A stretch of DNA of 64,000 nt from Lamellibrachia satsuma. Lineage: Eukaryota > Annelida > Polychaeta > Sabellida > Siboglinidae. Under the pieces are notes generated by a model, which was given only the letters and a program-made list of their open reading frames with translations, made no database searches and had not been told where the DNA came from. Positions 11,801-26,800 of the stretch are shown piece by piece. The stretch is from NCBI GenBank assembly GCA_033239005.1, contig BSQZ01000005.1, forward strand, positions 6,190,001-6,254,000, given 5' to 3'. Both the position numbers and the translations under genes were made by a program. Positions within the stretch are counted from its first letter, which is position 1, and each line of letters starts with the position of its first letter.

Positions 11801-14800
11801 CAGTGTACTGTCTAATTTTTGTTATACTTTTTAAAAGTATTCACACTTATTCACTCTGCCATTACTCTGATTAGTGTTTGCATCATCGCAGAATACAGCT
11901 GTAATCTTCTTAATCCTCTTTGCACCTACTGGCGCATAAGACGCAGCTATAAAAATTCTTCACTTTTGCTTGTTTATGTGATTATCATTGCGCAAGATGT
12001 ATTGTCTGACTGGTGGAGCATACTTGCAGGTTGCAGTGTCCATTCATAGACATTCCATCAAGTATGATGTTGGACGATGGACGGCGGTTCAATGATGACC
12101 AGATAGACTTAGCCATGCACGAGTTGATACAAAGTATCAAACACCGGTCATCCTTTGTCAAGCCATGGCACATTGCGGAGAGCATAGAACCAGACATAAG
12201 GTGAGTACTGATTGAGAACACGATTCTGTCTTGCCGTAATGTCATAGCATGTTGTAGATTGTGTGAGAACACTGGTGAATCATGGGAAAATAATGTAGCC
12301 AAATAAGACAATTTAATTAGTGTTTAATATTTTGGTAGCATGCAGTGCATCTTGAAAAATGAACTTGGATTTGTAGTTAATTTTTCAAGGGGTCCTTGTT
12401 TTTATAAGTTTGCAACATAACTTACAATATAATGCTGTTTTTTTATTATGTAAGTAATGTGTTATATTGTATCTCCACACTTTCCAACCAACGTACAACA
12501 TTTCATTGGTTATCCAAATGACTGTTTTACAGGACATTGAGACATTGTTTCATTTTCATTGCATTTGTATTTATATAATCTCAGTTCTTTAAAATAACAT
12601 CCACACAAACTGTGTTACCGTCGTGACCTTTCATCTCTTAATATTAAAAAATACACGATTTGGCAATTAAATAAAACATGCCAGTTTTCCGACATATACA
12701 GAGATCACTTTGTGGCATTAAAAGACAAATAAATCTTAATAATTGATGGTGAAATATACCTCATCGGGTGATTTCTTGGTCAGTTGAATTCCTGTTTTTT
12801 ACATTTTCTGACACTAAATAGATTTGCAGCAATAAAGATTTAAACATGAAGTGTAACACTGTTAGTTTAGATGTCCATCGAGGTTGAGAAATTCTGAAAA
12901 TTGAGGCATTTTAATTATACGAGACACCCAGTTAGCTATTTATCAGTTAAACAATGAAAATCGTACATTCCCTGGAAGTTGATTACATGAATACAACACC
13001 AACACAGGGTGTGATATTATCCAGGTCAGAATCTTGCACCATGTGCTTGTGTTGCAGGATCCTGATGTGTTTTATGTGTGGCGATGACATGAATCTGTCC
13101 TACCTCCTCACGCCACTGCTCAGTCACCAGTTATGCTTCGACACCTCCGACAAGTTCCCAACCATAACTCTGGAGACATACCTGGGAGACTCGATGCGAA
13201 AGGTAGAGGTTGTCGTCACATCTTACCACGGTGCCTCTGTCATACAGGATAGTCTCTATCACGGCTTCATCCTCGTCTACTCAGCCAAGAGGAAGGCGTC
13301 GTTGAGGACCATGGGGTATGTTGTTTGTCGATTCTGTCTTAAATGCAAACTGAAACTGTAATTTCATTCATTCAATCAACCTCTGAAGCATAAGATATCA
13401 ACAAATCTCTTACAGGCAGCTAACTTCACTCCAGGTCTTCCCAGACAGCTTCATTTCTTCCACAGTTCTCCAGTGGTCTGCCTCGTCTCCTTTTCCCAGG
13501 TGTTTTCCATTTCAAAGCGGCATGTGGAAGACTATTTCTGTTCATGCAGAGTACATGACCAAGCCATCTTTGCCGTCATTGTGTTGCCATTTAATTTACA
13601 GTGCAGAAGATCTTTTGGGTGAAAGACGTGAAGTAAAAGTTTCATCATGGCGTCATCCTGAATTTGAGATGGCCATCAAGTCTTTACTGTTTACTGAATG
13701 GGTTGATGTTGTAGAATATGTCACACTGGTACATATCATCAAGTTTCTTCCCTTGTATTAGTGGGAATGAATAGTTTGATGTTGTAGAATATGTCACACT
13801 GGTACACATCAAGTTTCTTCCCATGTATTAATTGGAATGAATAGTTTGATGTTGTAGAATATGTCCCACTGGTACACATCATCAAGTTTCTTCCCATGTA
13901 TTAGTGGGAATGAATAGTTTGATGTTGTAGAATATGTCACACTGGTACACATCATCAAGTTTCTTCCCATGTATTAGTGGGACTGAATAGTTTGATGTTG
14001 TAGAATATGTCACACTGGTACACATCATCAAGTTTCTTCCCACGTATTAGTGGGAATGAATAGTTTGATGTTGTAGAATATGTCACACTGGTACACATCA
14101 TCAAGTTTCTTCCCATGTATTAGTGGGAATGAATAGTTTGAAACACTGATTTCTCTTGTTCTATGAGATTTTTTATCGCTAAAAAAATTTGTGTAGGTGC
14201 ATACCAATATTTGTTTATTCCTAAAATTTGTGTAGGCGCATGCCAATATTTTTTATTCATAAAAATGTGTAGGTGCATGCCAGTATTTTTTTTTCCTAAA
14301 AAATGTTGTGTAGGAGGAGCATGCCAATATAGTTTTATCCATAAAAATGTTGTGTAGGTGCATGCCAATATTTTCTTTCCTAAAAATGTGTAGGTGCATG
14401 CCAATATTTTTTATTCATAAAAATGTTGTGTAGGAGCATGCCAATATTTTTTATTCCTAAAAATGTTGTGTAGGAGCACGCCAATATTTTTTTATTCCTA
14501 AAAATGTTGTGTAGGAGCACGCCAATATTTTTTTATTCCTAAAAATGTTGTGTAGGAGCACGCCAATATGTTAGAATTTTTACATTCAGGTGATTATTAC
14601 AAAGTTATATGTATGTATTTTTTGCAGTTCGTTTGTGTCAAACATAACAGCGATACCGACCCAGATCATGGCTGTGTCAGAGGCCGACGGAGCAAGCGCT
14701 CTCTACTTGAACGAACTCACCCAGAGTCTCCTGATGGAAGGACGCGCCATCGCTGATCGTCTACACGCCATCTTCCACCCTGTCAACTGTAATGTGCACC

Positions 14801-17800
14801 AGCAAAGTATGTACATGTCCCTGCTTCGTCTGTGTGCACCTCCTCAGTCAACTAGTGGCTCAAACATGTTTCCACCTAGCTGAAGTTGGTCATGCCACTT
14901 ATATGGATGCTCAACAGTTCACCAGAGGGCCACTGGTATGATCTGTTGATAAAATTTTTCTTTAAATAGCAGACCATTTGAAAATCAGTGGTAGATTTTA
15001 AAAATGAAATTAAACTGTAAAACAGTAGGTCTTAACATCCATGATATACCATGAACAGCTAAAAAACCAAATGTAATGTCTTATTACGACTGTATCTCAA
15101 CGTTTTGCCTCTACTCCTGAAACAAGTAGAAATTTGATTTTTGGCCAATGAACGTTTTTAATTCTAAGTTAGTGATATGTTTTGTGTTAGACTAATTAAT
15201 CTCTGCTGTCCATTGCAGTCATCAAAGACATCGATGTAGAGGGATTTCTCTAAGTTTTAATATATACAAATGTCACAGAAAAAATAGTAATTAATACACT
15301 ACTCAATTTACAGCAGTCAGGCACGTTCCGCCCCATAAGCTCACTTTTTCATGAGATTTTTGTTCGTGAACATTCACCAGTGAATAGTGATCCATTGTGT
15401 GAGTGCCAGGCATTGTGCCGTTGCAGCAGTGTCCTACACGCCATTCTTCAAGGAATGCTGGGACAGAAAGGCCTGCACTGAGTCTGCGTTCAGCTTCGCC
15501 TACAACGAGAACATGCCTGTGATTGAGCTGCCATTAGCGCTATGTGGGGACAAATCAACAGACCCCATCGCGCACCGACCCCCAGCTGCCTTGCCGACAC
15601 ATAGAAGGAAAGGTGATCCCTTCGATACGCCAGGGAGCAATTGGAGCACGAACAACAGGTGTGTGTTTGTTCCTCCTTGGGGCAGTTAGGAAGTCAGTTG
15701 CGCAGGTTGGTTTCTGTTTCAATAGTCATGTAGTCGGCAAATAGTCATGTAGTCGGCAAATAGTCATGTAGTCGGCAAATAGTCATGTAGTCGGCAAATA
15801 GTCATGTAGTCGGCAAATAGTCATGTAGTCGGCAAATAGTCATGTAGTCGCCAAATAGTCATGTAGTTGGCAAATAGTCATGTAGTCGCCAAATAGTCAT
15901 GTAGTCGCCAAATAGTCATGTAGTCGCCAAATAGTCATGTAGTCGGCAAATAGTCATGTAGTCGGCAAATAGTCATGTAGTCGGCAAACAGTCATGTAGT
16001 CGGCAAATATAAAAATGACAAATGAATGAAATGTTTTAATTGGGCACAATTTTGAAGTATTGTATCTTACAGCATTAATGGAACAGAAACACATTACACA
16101 CTATATAGACACCATTGCAAACTAACTACAAAGATCTATTTTGCCACAGGACACTAGAATATGTGTCCACTCCTCTTCCAATGACCGAAGCATAATCCAT
16201 GTCCAAAGCCATGTTTAACTTTTATAGCGACACGTTATTTTATGACACCAAATTAAATTAAACATTGATGATATTTAGAATTATTTATTCGGAATTAGAA
16301 TAATATGTTGGAGGAGGCTTAGATGGAACACTAATGTCTGGAATTCTCGGCTATCTGAAATACTATCCAGTGTCTGCGGTGAACTTAGTAGTCAAAAGAG
16401 CTGATATATGTTGGTGTATAAGATAGCCAGTGATTGATTTATTGAGAGCCAACTCTCGCATGATGTGTATGTGTGTGTGTTACAGTCAGAGTACGGACTC
16501 GGAGCCAGTGTATGATCGCCCCCAAGTAGTGCCGTGTCACTCGGACAGCGAGGCAAGCTCTGCATCTCCTGTCATCTTTGAGAACGTCGCGCCGACTTAC
16601 TCGTATGTGGCTGATGGCAGTCCGCAGCCGTGTCCGTACGATGCAGACGGCAGCACAGAGTTGTACAGCGAAATCCCCACGCTGGTTTATGAGGACGCCT
16701 TCTTACGATCTCACGAGGGACACACAAAACGTAATCTCTACACAGGTATTTATTTTTAACTGGTTCGGCTGGTTGCACATTTGTAAATCACAGCTCTGTC
16801 AGTTGCACATTTGTAAATCACAGCTCTGTCAGTTGCACAGTTGTAAATCACAGCTCTGTCAGTTGCACATTTATAAATCACAGCTATGTCAGTTGCACAT
16901 TTCTAAATTACACAGCTAAGTCAGTTGCACATTTCTAAATTACACAGCTAAGTCAGTTGCATATTAATGCTGTAAATCACACATTTGTAAATCACTTGGC
17001 TCAGTCAGTTGCACATTTGTAAATTACACAGCTCAGTCAGTCACATTTGTAAATCACACAGTTCTGTAAGTTGCACATTTGTAAATCACACAGTTCTGTC
17101 AGTCAAACATTTTAAATTACATAGCTCTGTCAGTTGCACATTTGTTAATCACATCTCTGTCAGTTGCACATTTGTTAATCACATCTCTGTCAGTTGCACA
17201 TTTGTTAATCACATCTCTGTCAGTTGCACATTTGTAAATCACACAGCTCTGTCAGTTGCACATTTATAAAATCACACAGTTCTGTCAGTTGCACATTTGT
17301 AAATCACACAGCTTTGTCAGTTGCACATTTACAAATCGCACAGCTCTGTCAGTCGTTCATTGTGTTTAGGACTGTGGTACCCATCAAAGAAGTATTTTTT
17401 GTGTATACCTGTAGTTCTGTTGCTGGCAAATCAAGTAGGTTGAGACTAACTGTTCATTGTGTACAGGTATTGAGTAATGAGGATGGGTTTGTTTTCAAGA
17501 ATTGTCCATTATAGTCAGTTGTCTAGAATATCCAGTGTGCATTATCACAGGTGCCCATTATGGTCATCTACCTATTATGGTCATCTACCTATTATGGCAG
17601 GTGTTGCCCTATTTATAAAAGGTGCTGACGTAGACACCATCAGTCATGAGTTGAGATAGCCAAACTACCGCACTTTGTGCTGTTTCTAGCCCAGTACAGG
17701 AAGTCCTTCCCGAGTGTGTCCGCGTCCTTCCCTAGCCCCATCTACCGCGACCACTCTGCCGACGAGAGTAGCACGAGTTCGCCTCAGTCCCTGCGTCGCG

Positions 17801-20800
17801 CTGGTGGTCCCGATGGACAGCCTTGCTATCAGTTCCGCAAGTCCAACAGCATGAAGCTGGCCCTAAAGGAGGACGTCGAAGGTGACTGGGAGCTGCGTCC
17901 ACGTTGTCTGCGTCGTTATTCATTGCTGCCAGTTCATATATTGTCTTCTGTTATCATTTCAGATCATTTCCGTTTACAGTTTTTTCAGGCCGATGACATG
18001 AGTTATGCAGTGTCTGGATATTTCTTTCATGTTATTGTTTTCAGTGGTTTTTGTTTTGGTCTTTCAGTGTCGCGATGCAAGTCATCTTCTGTTGCTTTAA
18101 GTGTTGTTTGGCTTCAGTGCATTGTGTATTTGTAGGTTTTTAAATTATGTCTACTTTTTTATTATAATTAATATATTTATTGTATTGTGGCACATATATG
18201 TACATACATGCATGCATGCGTATCCAAAATCCAAAGTAACCATTTGAGGCTGTATGTGTTCAACTGTCGTGTTGCAAATAACAGTTGGAGGTCCTCAGGT
18301 AGTTAACTAGATCGTCTTTATATTATATGGTCTTTGTGTATGTGTGTACATTTACAAAATAAGATGATACTGCAGTACTGACTACTCTTAGTAGGGGAAG
18401 GCAGTGTTAGTTGAGCCACTGGGTTAGTTGAGCCACCCATGTTTCCCAGGAAACTACAGCAGCAACAGTTACATGGTACCACCCAGTTATTGAACATGTT
18501 ATTAGAACAATATTGACATATAATGGGTTACATTTTTCAGAGCGGCCAGAACATGGGAGCTAAAATTATGTTTCTTGATGTTTTTCGAAACTTGGTAATT
18601 GTGATTGATGTCTGCTTGTGTGTAAACTATCAATGTGCATGACCAGACTTTATTGTTTGTGCACTTACAAATGGTTTAACTATGCACAGAGAATAAGATT
18701 ATTATTAAATTATTTACATCACTTCACACATTAATGAGAAGTTAATTAAATAAGCTTAATTGTCGAAACGGGGTTAGTTGAGCCACCCAAGGCCAATGGA
18801 AGGGTTAGTTGAACAGCAGTTAAAGAATGAAGACGAGTGTTCTTTACCCTAAAATACATCAAGGAATTAATTTTTCTGAGCAAATTGGGACATCGGATAG
18901 CTACAAGGCAACATATTAGCAGTTAGTTACACTGGTTGCGATTGGCCTGAAAGTCTATATTAATTGTGTTGACTTATTAATTAAGCACGTAGACTTGTCA
19001 GAGACGTGTTGCACCCATTGGGTAGATGTGTTGGCTGAGTTGTTATGAATTTATTTTACAAATAAAGCATTTATACAACTTACGCTACACTGTAGCTCAA
19101 CTTACCCCACACCAAGTGTTAGTTGAGCCAGCTTACAAATCCTATTTAAATCAGCTATATATCATTATCGATGCATGCTAGATATATTATCTTGGTTTAA
19201 AATGATCTACTAAAAATCATAGTTTATGTGAGTACAAACAATTTTGACTTATGACTATGATTGCGCCCTAGACATCAAAAAGAATGAAAAATGGCTCAAC
19301 TAACACTGCCTTCCCCTATAATTATTCTCTTAACAACTTATGGCCTTTAAAATACTATTATGTATGTAAAGCGCCTGAGAGCAATCTCAATTGATCGGGC
19401 GCTATATAAGTACTTTTATTATTACTGTATTTCTGTATGTATCCGAACACTTAAAATATTTTAATTCTCAGCTGTCCATTAATAAATCATACACACCAAA
19501 AATTAAAAGACCCGTACAGACATGAACAAGTGTACCTGCTACTGGTCACTTTTATGAAAGGTCAAACCACTGTTCTGGCAAAACACGTTGTCATAATTAT
19601 AAAATACAAATGTACATACTGATATTTAATTACTGTAATCGACATATGTCGGCACACATTATTTATGTTGTGTCTATGCGTGTCAATATGCATGTGACAA
19701 AACAAGTTTTTGATATGTCAAACAGCATAGCTACTGTTAAGACCAGTATGCAGTTCAACACAGGACAGCTACATAATTATATACTTCTCGTTGAGTTGGT
19801 GTGAGAATGAGCAGGTCTGCCAGGGGGTGAAGTGTAAGGTCTGCCAGGGGGTGACGAGTAAGGTCTGCCAGGGGGTGACGAGTAAGGTCTGCCAGGGGGT
19901 GAAGTGTAGTGCTTTGAGTGGTCCCAAGGACTGGATGCTGCACTATATAAGAACTCACCTTTTACGTGAAACGCATCTGAAAAATGGTTCAAAGTCAACC
20001 ACAATTAAATATCAATAAAAAATACTGTCCCAAAAGATCTTCAGTGCATGTTTGAGCACGACACAGCAGAGAAATGTGTCAATGTGTACCTAATACAATG
20101 TAGAATGATTCGTTTGAAGGTGCTCTACCTTGCCGCCGCTGCCTGTTAACTGTCCCGGTCTCTCACAGATGGTGTGTCTTTCTGAAGGTGTGCCGGGAAG
20201 CCCCAGGGAAGGCGTGCGACAGAAGACCCTCAAATCTTCCACGTTACCAACGCCCAGCAAGACCATGGACCCGACGGCTAGTGCCGATGACACTGGTGAT
20301 GACTCATCTTCTTTGTTGACATCGTCATGTCACGTTGCTCTCTGTTGCTTACTCTTTCAGCATGTGTCATGTTGTATGTTATGGTGGGTTCTGCACATGG
20401 TTGAGTTGGGTACGTCCTTCTCTCATGTTGTTCACTCTTTCAGCATGTGTCATGTTGTATGTTATGGTGGGTTCTGCACATGGTTGAGTTGGGTACGTCC
20501 TTCTCTCATGTTGTTCACTCTTTCAGCATGTGTCGTGTTGTATGTTATGGTGGGTTCTGCACATGGTTGAGTTGGGTACGTCCTTCTCTCATGTTGTTCA
20601 CTCTTTCAGCATGTGTCATGTTGTATGTTATGGTGGGTTCTGCACATGGTTGAGTTGGGTACGTCCTTCTCTCATGTTGTTCACTCTTTCAGCATGTGTC
20701 ATGTTGTATGTTATGGTGGGTTCTGCACATGGTTGAGTTGGGTACGTCCTTCTCTCATGTTGTTCACTCTTTCAGCATGTGTCATGTTGTATGTTATGGT

Positions 20801-23800
20801 GGGTTCTGCACATGGTTGAATTGGGTACGTCCTTCTCTCATGTTGTTCACTCTTTCAGCATGTGTCATGTTGTATATTATGGTGGGTTCTGCACATGGTT
20901 GAGTTGGGTACGTCCTTCTCTCATGTTGTTCACTCTTTCAGCATGTGTCATGTTGTATGTTATGGTGGGTTCTGCACATGGTTGAGTTGGGTACGTCCTT
21001 CTCTCATGTTGTTCACTCTTTCAGCATGTGTCGTGTTGTATATTATGGTGGGTTCTGCACATGGTTGAGTTGGGTACGTCCTTCTCTCATGTCGTTCACT
21101 CTAATTAAGTTTACATTGGTTTTTACAACCCTAAATCCTCTGCGGCTCCTCATAGATGTCATTCACTTTGTATTTCCTGGCTCATGATGTTATATTTAGC
21201 AATTCTGGACGGTTACAACTAGGCTCAGGTTCTTGACGATTGAGGCCCTATACAAGTTTTATTATTGACACTTCCAAGCTACATCAGCATATTAAGAAAC
21301 TGTGTATGTTACATCAGGAGTTCAGGATGTCATGTCTTTGTTTTTAATTGGGTATTTTATTATTTTTGTTATATGCTGTATAAATTAGGTAATCATATAT
21401 ATATGGTTACTTTGGGCTGTTCAGAAGGCATTGTGAACTATGTTATATATTATGTTTGTTTCCTCACCCTTGTAACTCTTTCTGTCGTCTCCGTTGTCAG
21501 CTTGTCTCTCAGTATTGTCATCTAAGTTGTTTGCTAGTGATACTGTAAGGCAAGGCATTGTTTTCACCAAATATGCGCTATAAACTTGGTGAATCGCTTC
21601 AGCAGCGATGCAGAAGAGATTGTATTTTTATTTGAAAAGTGTCTTGCTAATGGCAAGTAAGACTCTTGAGTTATCCATTACTATGTTCTTGAATACACCG
21701 ATTCTGTGACATTGCTGTTCTTATTTTATATGCCCAGTACGATTCCTTTTGTGAACAGTTAACAATTGTTATAAGTCAAGTATTAGCCGATGAATTTTAA
21801 GTTGCTCGGTGGCATTTCGTAAAGATGGAAGTTTAGACACCTTTTGATAGACGAGAAAGTAAACTAAAAACTTGAATATGATGAAAACCATGCCTTGCCC
21901 CAATAAAGCTTGCTTTTGTCATAGGTTTGTTTACTAGATGCTAGTTATGGTGACGTCAAGTAACTTAATGCAAGTGCTTCATTTTAGTGCCAAGAAGCCG
22001 TTTTGGCCCATGATTTGATTATATTATAATGTCTTTATGTGCGTTTGTCTGAAAAACACAAGCCGATCTTGAAAGATGCGTGCCTCTAAAAATCACATGA
22101 TATGTGTTTGTTGTAGCAGCTTGTAGTGCTCAAGGCATCATTAAACATGCTGCATGTTCCTGCATGCTCACAGCTGTCATTTCAGGTCGTTGAAACTGCA
22201 TGATACATGTCTCACTTTGGCAGGAAGCTCCAACCTGTACAGATATTCCCATATAACTTAGAGGCTACTAACTCAACGACTTGAGCCAATTGTAGGTGTT
22301 CTGGTAGGGCTACGTTGTAGCAGCCTTCTGTTCATCTAGAAAGCTGGTTCCTTGCATCACCGGTGGCTTGTTCTGTCCACAGCCGCCCCGGGGTCGTACA
22401 AGAAGTCTCCCCCGCCCACACTGCCCAAGCCAAATGTACCGTCCAGCATTAAGGTAACTATGACCAGAATGATATGTGTGACCAATGTTATTAGGTGATT
22501 GTGACACTGTTGCGCAATGGTCTTGTAAATAAATAATACCATTGGACTATAACAGCCAGTTAACGTGTTTAATTTACATTCCATTACTGAATGTATATCA
22601 TATACAATACATACATATAGAATTTCATAATTACCAAAACAAAGAAAATAAATAATAATCAACACCTCGCTACACTGCCAGTATAACTCGAATTAAGATG
22701 AAATAACAATGAAAACGATGCACATTATCGCTCGAACGAGGTTCACATATCGCTCAATAACGATTCACCTATCACTTGAACATCGTCCACACCCTACTTG
22801 TGTCACTGGTTCCCAGACAGTCCATCTTTTCCTGCCGCTCAACCAACCACGCCCTCACACGATGCTCTAGCTCGCCCTCTGTTGCTTATAAGTCTCTCGC
22901 CGCTCGACCGACCACGCCCTCACACGACGCTCCAGCTCGCCCTCTGCTGCGTAAATGTCTCTCTGCTATTCAGCCCAAGCTGGTTCTGTATGATACAATT
23001 TAACCCAATCACCACGCTGATAGAAAATAATTACCATATACACGTGAATAACAACGCAATGATAATCATATCAGTTTACCATTTAAATTATACAAAATAC
23101 GATTACAGGGCGTGTCACCTGACAAGCTCTATGCCAATAATGGCCGACACGCTTTATGCAAATAATGGCTTAATTCTAAAAACCATATTTACAGTAGATG
23201 ACTCTTCAACTTCATAACATGTGTTAACACATAGGACATATGAATGTATCTAAATAGATACACACATTATCAGCTAACAACTTAATAGATTGTTCATCTT
23301 AGTATCAGTCACAGCTTGTACTTCTGATGGACCAGCTATTTAGAATGTGTGTCTCCATTGTGTATTTTTTTGTATCTCCGAATCAATGATCAAATTTCAA
23401 GATATTTATTACTTCTGGCAGTTCAGATGTAGCCATGTATATTTGTATGTTTGTTCACAGGGTTTATATGTAGCCCTGTATATTTATATGTTTGTTCACA
23501 GAGGGTTTAGATGTAGCCCTGTATATTTATATGTTTGTTCACAGGGTTTATATGTAGCCCTGTATATTTATATGTTTGTTCACAGGGTTTATATGTAGCC
23601 CTGTATATTTATATGTTTGTTCACAGAGGGTTTAGATGTAGCCCTGTATATTTATATGTTTGTTCACAGGGTTTAGATGTAGCCCTGTATATTTATATGT
23701 TTGTTCACATAGGGTTTAGATGTAGCCCTGTATATTTATATGTTTGTTCACACAGGGTTTAGATGTAGCCCTGTATATTTGTATGTTTGTTCACACGGTT

Positions 23801-26800
23801 TAGATGTAGCCCTGTATATTTATGTTTGTTCACATAGGGTTTAGATGTAGCCCTGTATATTTATATGTTTGTTCACAGAGAGTTTAGATGTAGCCCTGTA
23901 TATTTATATGTTTGTTCACAGAGGGTTTAGATGTAACCCTGTATATTTATATGTTTGTTCACACAGGGTTTAGATGTAGTCCTGTATATTTCTATGTTTG
24001 TTCACACAGGGTTTAGATCCACTCAAGTTTGCTGAAGTGAGACAGAAACTGAGCCGGAACATGGAAAGGCCCCCCGCTGTGCCTGCTGGGCCTGTGAAGG
24101 CGCCCCTCGCTACCCCTGAACCTATTGAGATCAGTGAATACGCACAAGTAAGGGTACGTACACCATCTGATTTACATCTAGTAACATACAGGGAAATAAA
24201 CATTGTACTTAGAGCCAACTTAAGGCTATCCTATGCTTGTTTTGAATTGAATACAGTTCTAAAATTCAGTAGGAGATTTTAAGATAAGTTTTTTTCATAG
24301 ATTCCAGTTGAAATACTAAATAATATAGCAGGTGAATAAAAAGTATAATTTCCTGGCATATTATGACCTGAAAAATTAAAGAGATTAATTGATTCATAAG
24401 CTGCTGTAGCCACCTTGAAAAACACAGTTGGATGAGGGCAATTGTGAAGGGTATCAATTCAGCCGTGTTACTCTTTTTTATTAAAATCTTTACCACATAT
24501 ATGTAGTGTGTATACTACACATGTGCGTGGTTGTGCACACAAGTCCATAAACACGTGCATGCACACTCACATTCTGACATTTATTAGTCTCGATTCGTAC
24601 AGCGAAATCTTGTCACTTGTCAGTTATTGAAATGTTCCCACCATTTTTTTTCTGCTGCTCCAGGAATCGCCAGAGGTTGGTTGGATGTTGCAAATGCAAT
24701 TTTATTTTGTTTTATTCTCTCAGTCTCTCTTTCTCTCTGTTTCTCGCAGTTGCTTATTATTGCACGTGGCAGTTGGGCCGAATTCACCGAGGGCCGAAAT
24801 CACCACCACCCGTTACCACTACTCCTGCTATTGTGATGTTTACTTTCTGACCTAACCATGAAAGCGACCTCCTAGAGCCGCCAAATTTCTCATATATTTA
24901 CCATACATATACACATATCACGTGGTCAAACATTACTCTTACTTCCATGTAACGATTACAAAAACAAAAACTTGGTATATTTTCTATGGCTAGCTTTTTC
25001 TTTGTATGGAAGTAAGAGTAATGACTTAACGATGTCACATGTTTATGTGTATGGTAGATGTATGAGGAGAAGTTTGGCAGCTCTATGTGGTCGTTTTTAT
25101 GTTAAGTCAAAGTATATATAATTGAAGTCAAAGGCTACTGGTTTCGCTAAGCTGCTCTGAAAGAGCCGATTTCCAAGATCGTTGGAAAATTGACATCGCC
25201 ACCACTCGCCACAGTAATGCAAGTGAAACTATCCTGAAGCATTGCATAGAAATCAATGACTTAATGTAAACCCATGTCATCAGTGACATCACAAAACCAC
25301 GTGATCGCTCATCTCATTAACTTTGAATTTTACACGCGCTTTGTGAGTTGGAAGCATTAAACATCTAATTTTTTTTTAAATAAATTTTTATGTATATAGT
25401 ACATACAATATTAAACTTTGTGTACACGCTACAAACTGAAAAAACATTTTATTTAGTGCCTTGTTTTTATTCCCATTAAAAGGAAGTTGCACAAACATGG
25501 TTGCGATTTAGTGCATCATTATAAGGCATGGCAAATAAATAATAGTTCCTACATCATCCTTTTAGCTTTGCCAATAATAAATACTTAGATGTATAGATTT
25601 CATAATATAATGCAGTTTATTAGTAATTGTTCTGCCCTGAATTTGATTTGCCAAATCTGTGATGTAAGTGTGTATTTTGTTCTTTCTCCAATGTCTCTCT
25701 GTCACACTGCCACTCTAGTTCATGTGTGCTACTTCAGTTGATAGTCTGTGCTTTTGTTGTGTGCATGAAAGTGTATGGAGCCATGCACAGTGTTGCTAGA
25801 CACATTGTTATATTTTTTATTATGTTTGCCCAGGTATGTGGTTGTTGAGGTTTGTGGTTGTTGAGGTATGTGGTTGTTGAGGTATGTGGTTGTTGAGGTA
25901 TATGGTACGGTATGTGGTTGTTGAAGTATGTGGTTGTTGAGGTATCTGGTTGTTGAGGTATATCGTTGTTGAGGTATGTGGTTGTTGAGGTTTGTGGTTG
26001 TTAAGGTATGTGGTTGTTGAGGTATGTGGTTGTTGAGGTATGTGGTTGTTGAGGTATGTGGTTGTTGAGGTATGTGGTATGGTATGTGGTTGTTGAGGTA
26101 TGTGGTTGTTGAGGTATATGGTTGTGGAGGTATGTGGTTGTTGAGGTATGTGGTTGTTGAGGTATGTGGTTGTTGAGGTATGTGGTTGTTGAGGTATATG
26201 GTTGTTGAGGTATGTGGTTGTTGAGGTATATGGTTGTTGAGGTATGTCGTTGTTGAGGTATGTGGTATGGTATGTGGTTGTTGAGGTATGTGGTTGTTGA
26301 GGTATATGGTTGTTGAGGTATATGGTTGTTGAGGTATGTGGTTGTTGAGGTATGTGGTTGTTGAGGTATGTGGTTGTTGAGGTATGTGGTATGGTATGTG
26401 GTTGTTGAGGTATGTGGTTGTTGAGGTATGTCGTTGTTGAGGTATGTGGTTGTTGAGGTATGTGGTTGTTGAGGTATGTGGTTGTTGAGGTATGTGGTTG
26501 TTGAGGTATGTGGTTGTTGAGGTATGCTGCGGCTGCCTCAGTTGTTTCTCTAGGTGTGGCCCATAATATTTGCACTCACCATTGTAATTATGTAAATCAC
26601 TTTCTTGGCTCAAAATATACTGATTGTATTGCACCACTAAATTGACAGATATCTGACAGATATCCAACATTTGCTTATTGTACCACTAAATTGACAGATA
26701 TCTGACAGATATCCGACATTTGTTTATTATTGCACGTGGCAGTTGGGCCGAATTCACCGATGGCTGAAATCACCACCACCTGTCAGCGCTTGTCCTGCTA

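Noticed and set aside
20130..21187. MSCCMLWWVLHMVELGTSFS repeated frames, membrane-protein-like
   Set aside because: Overlapping 68-codon frames from an 83-bp repeat; each frame ends after less than three units.
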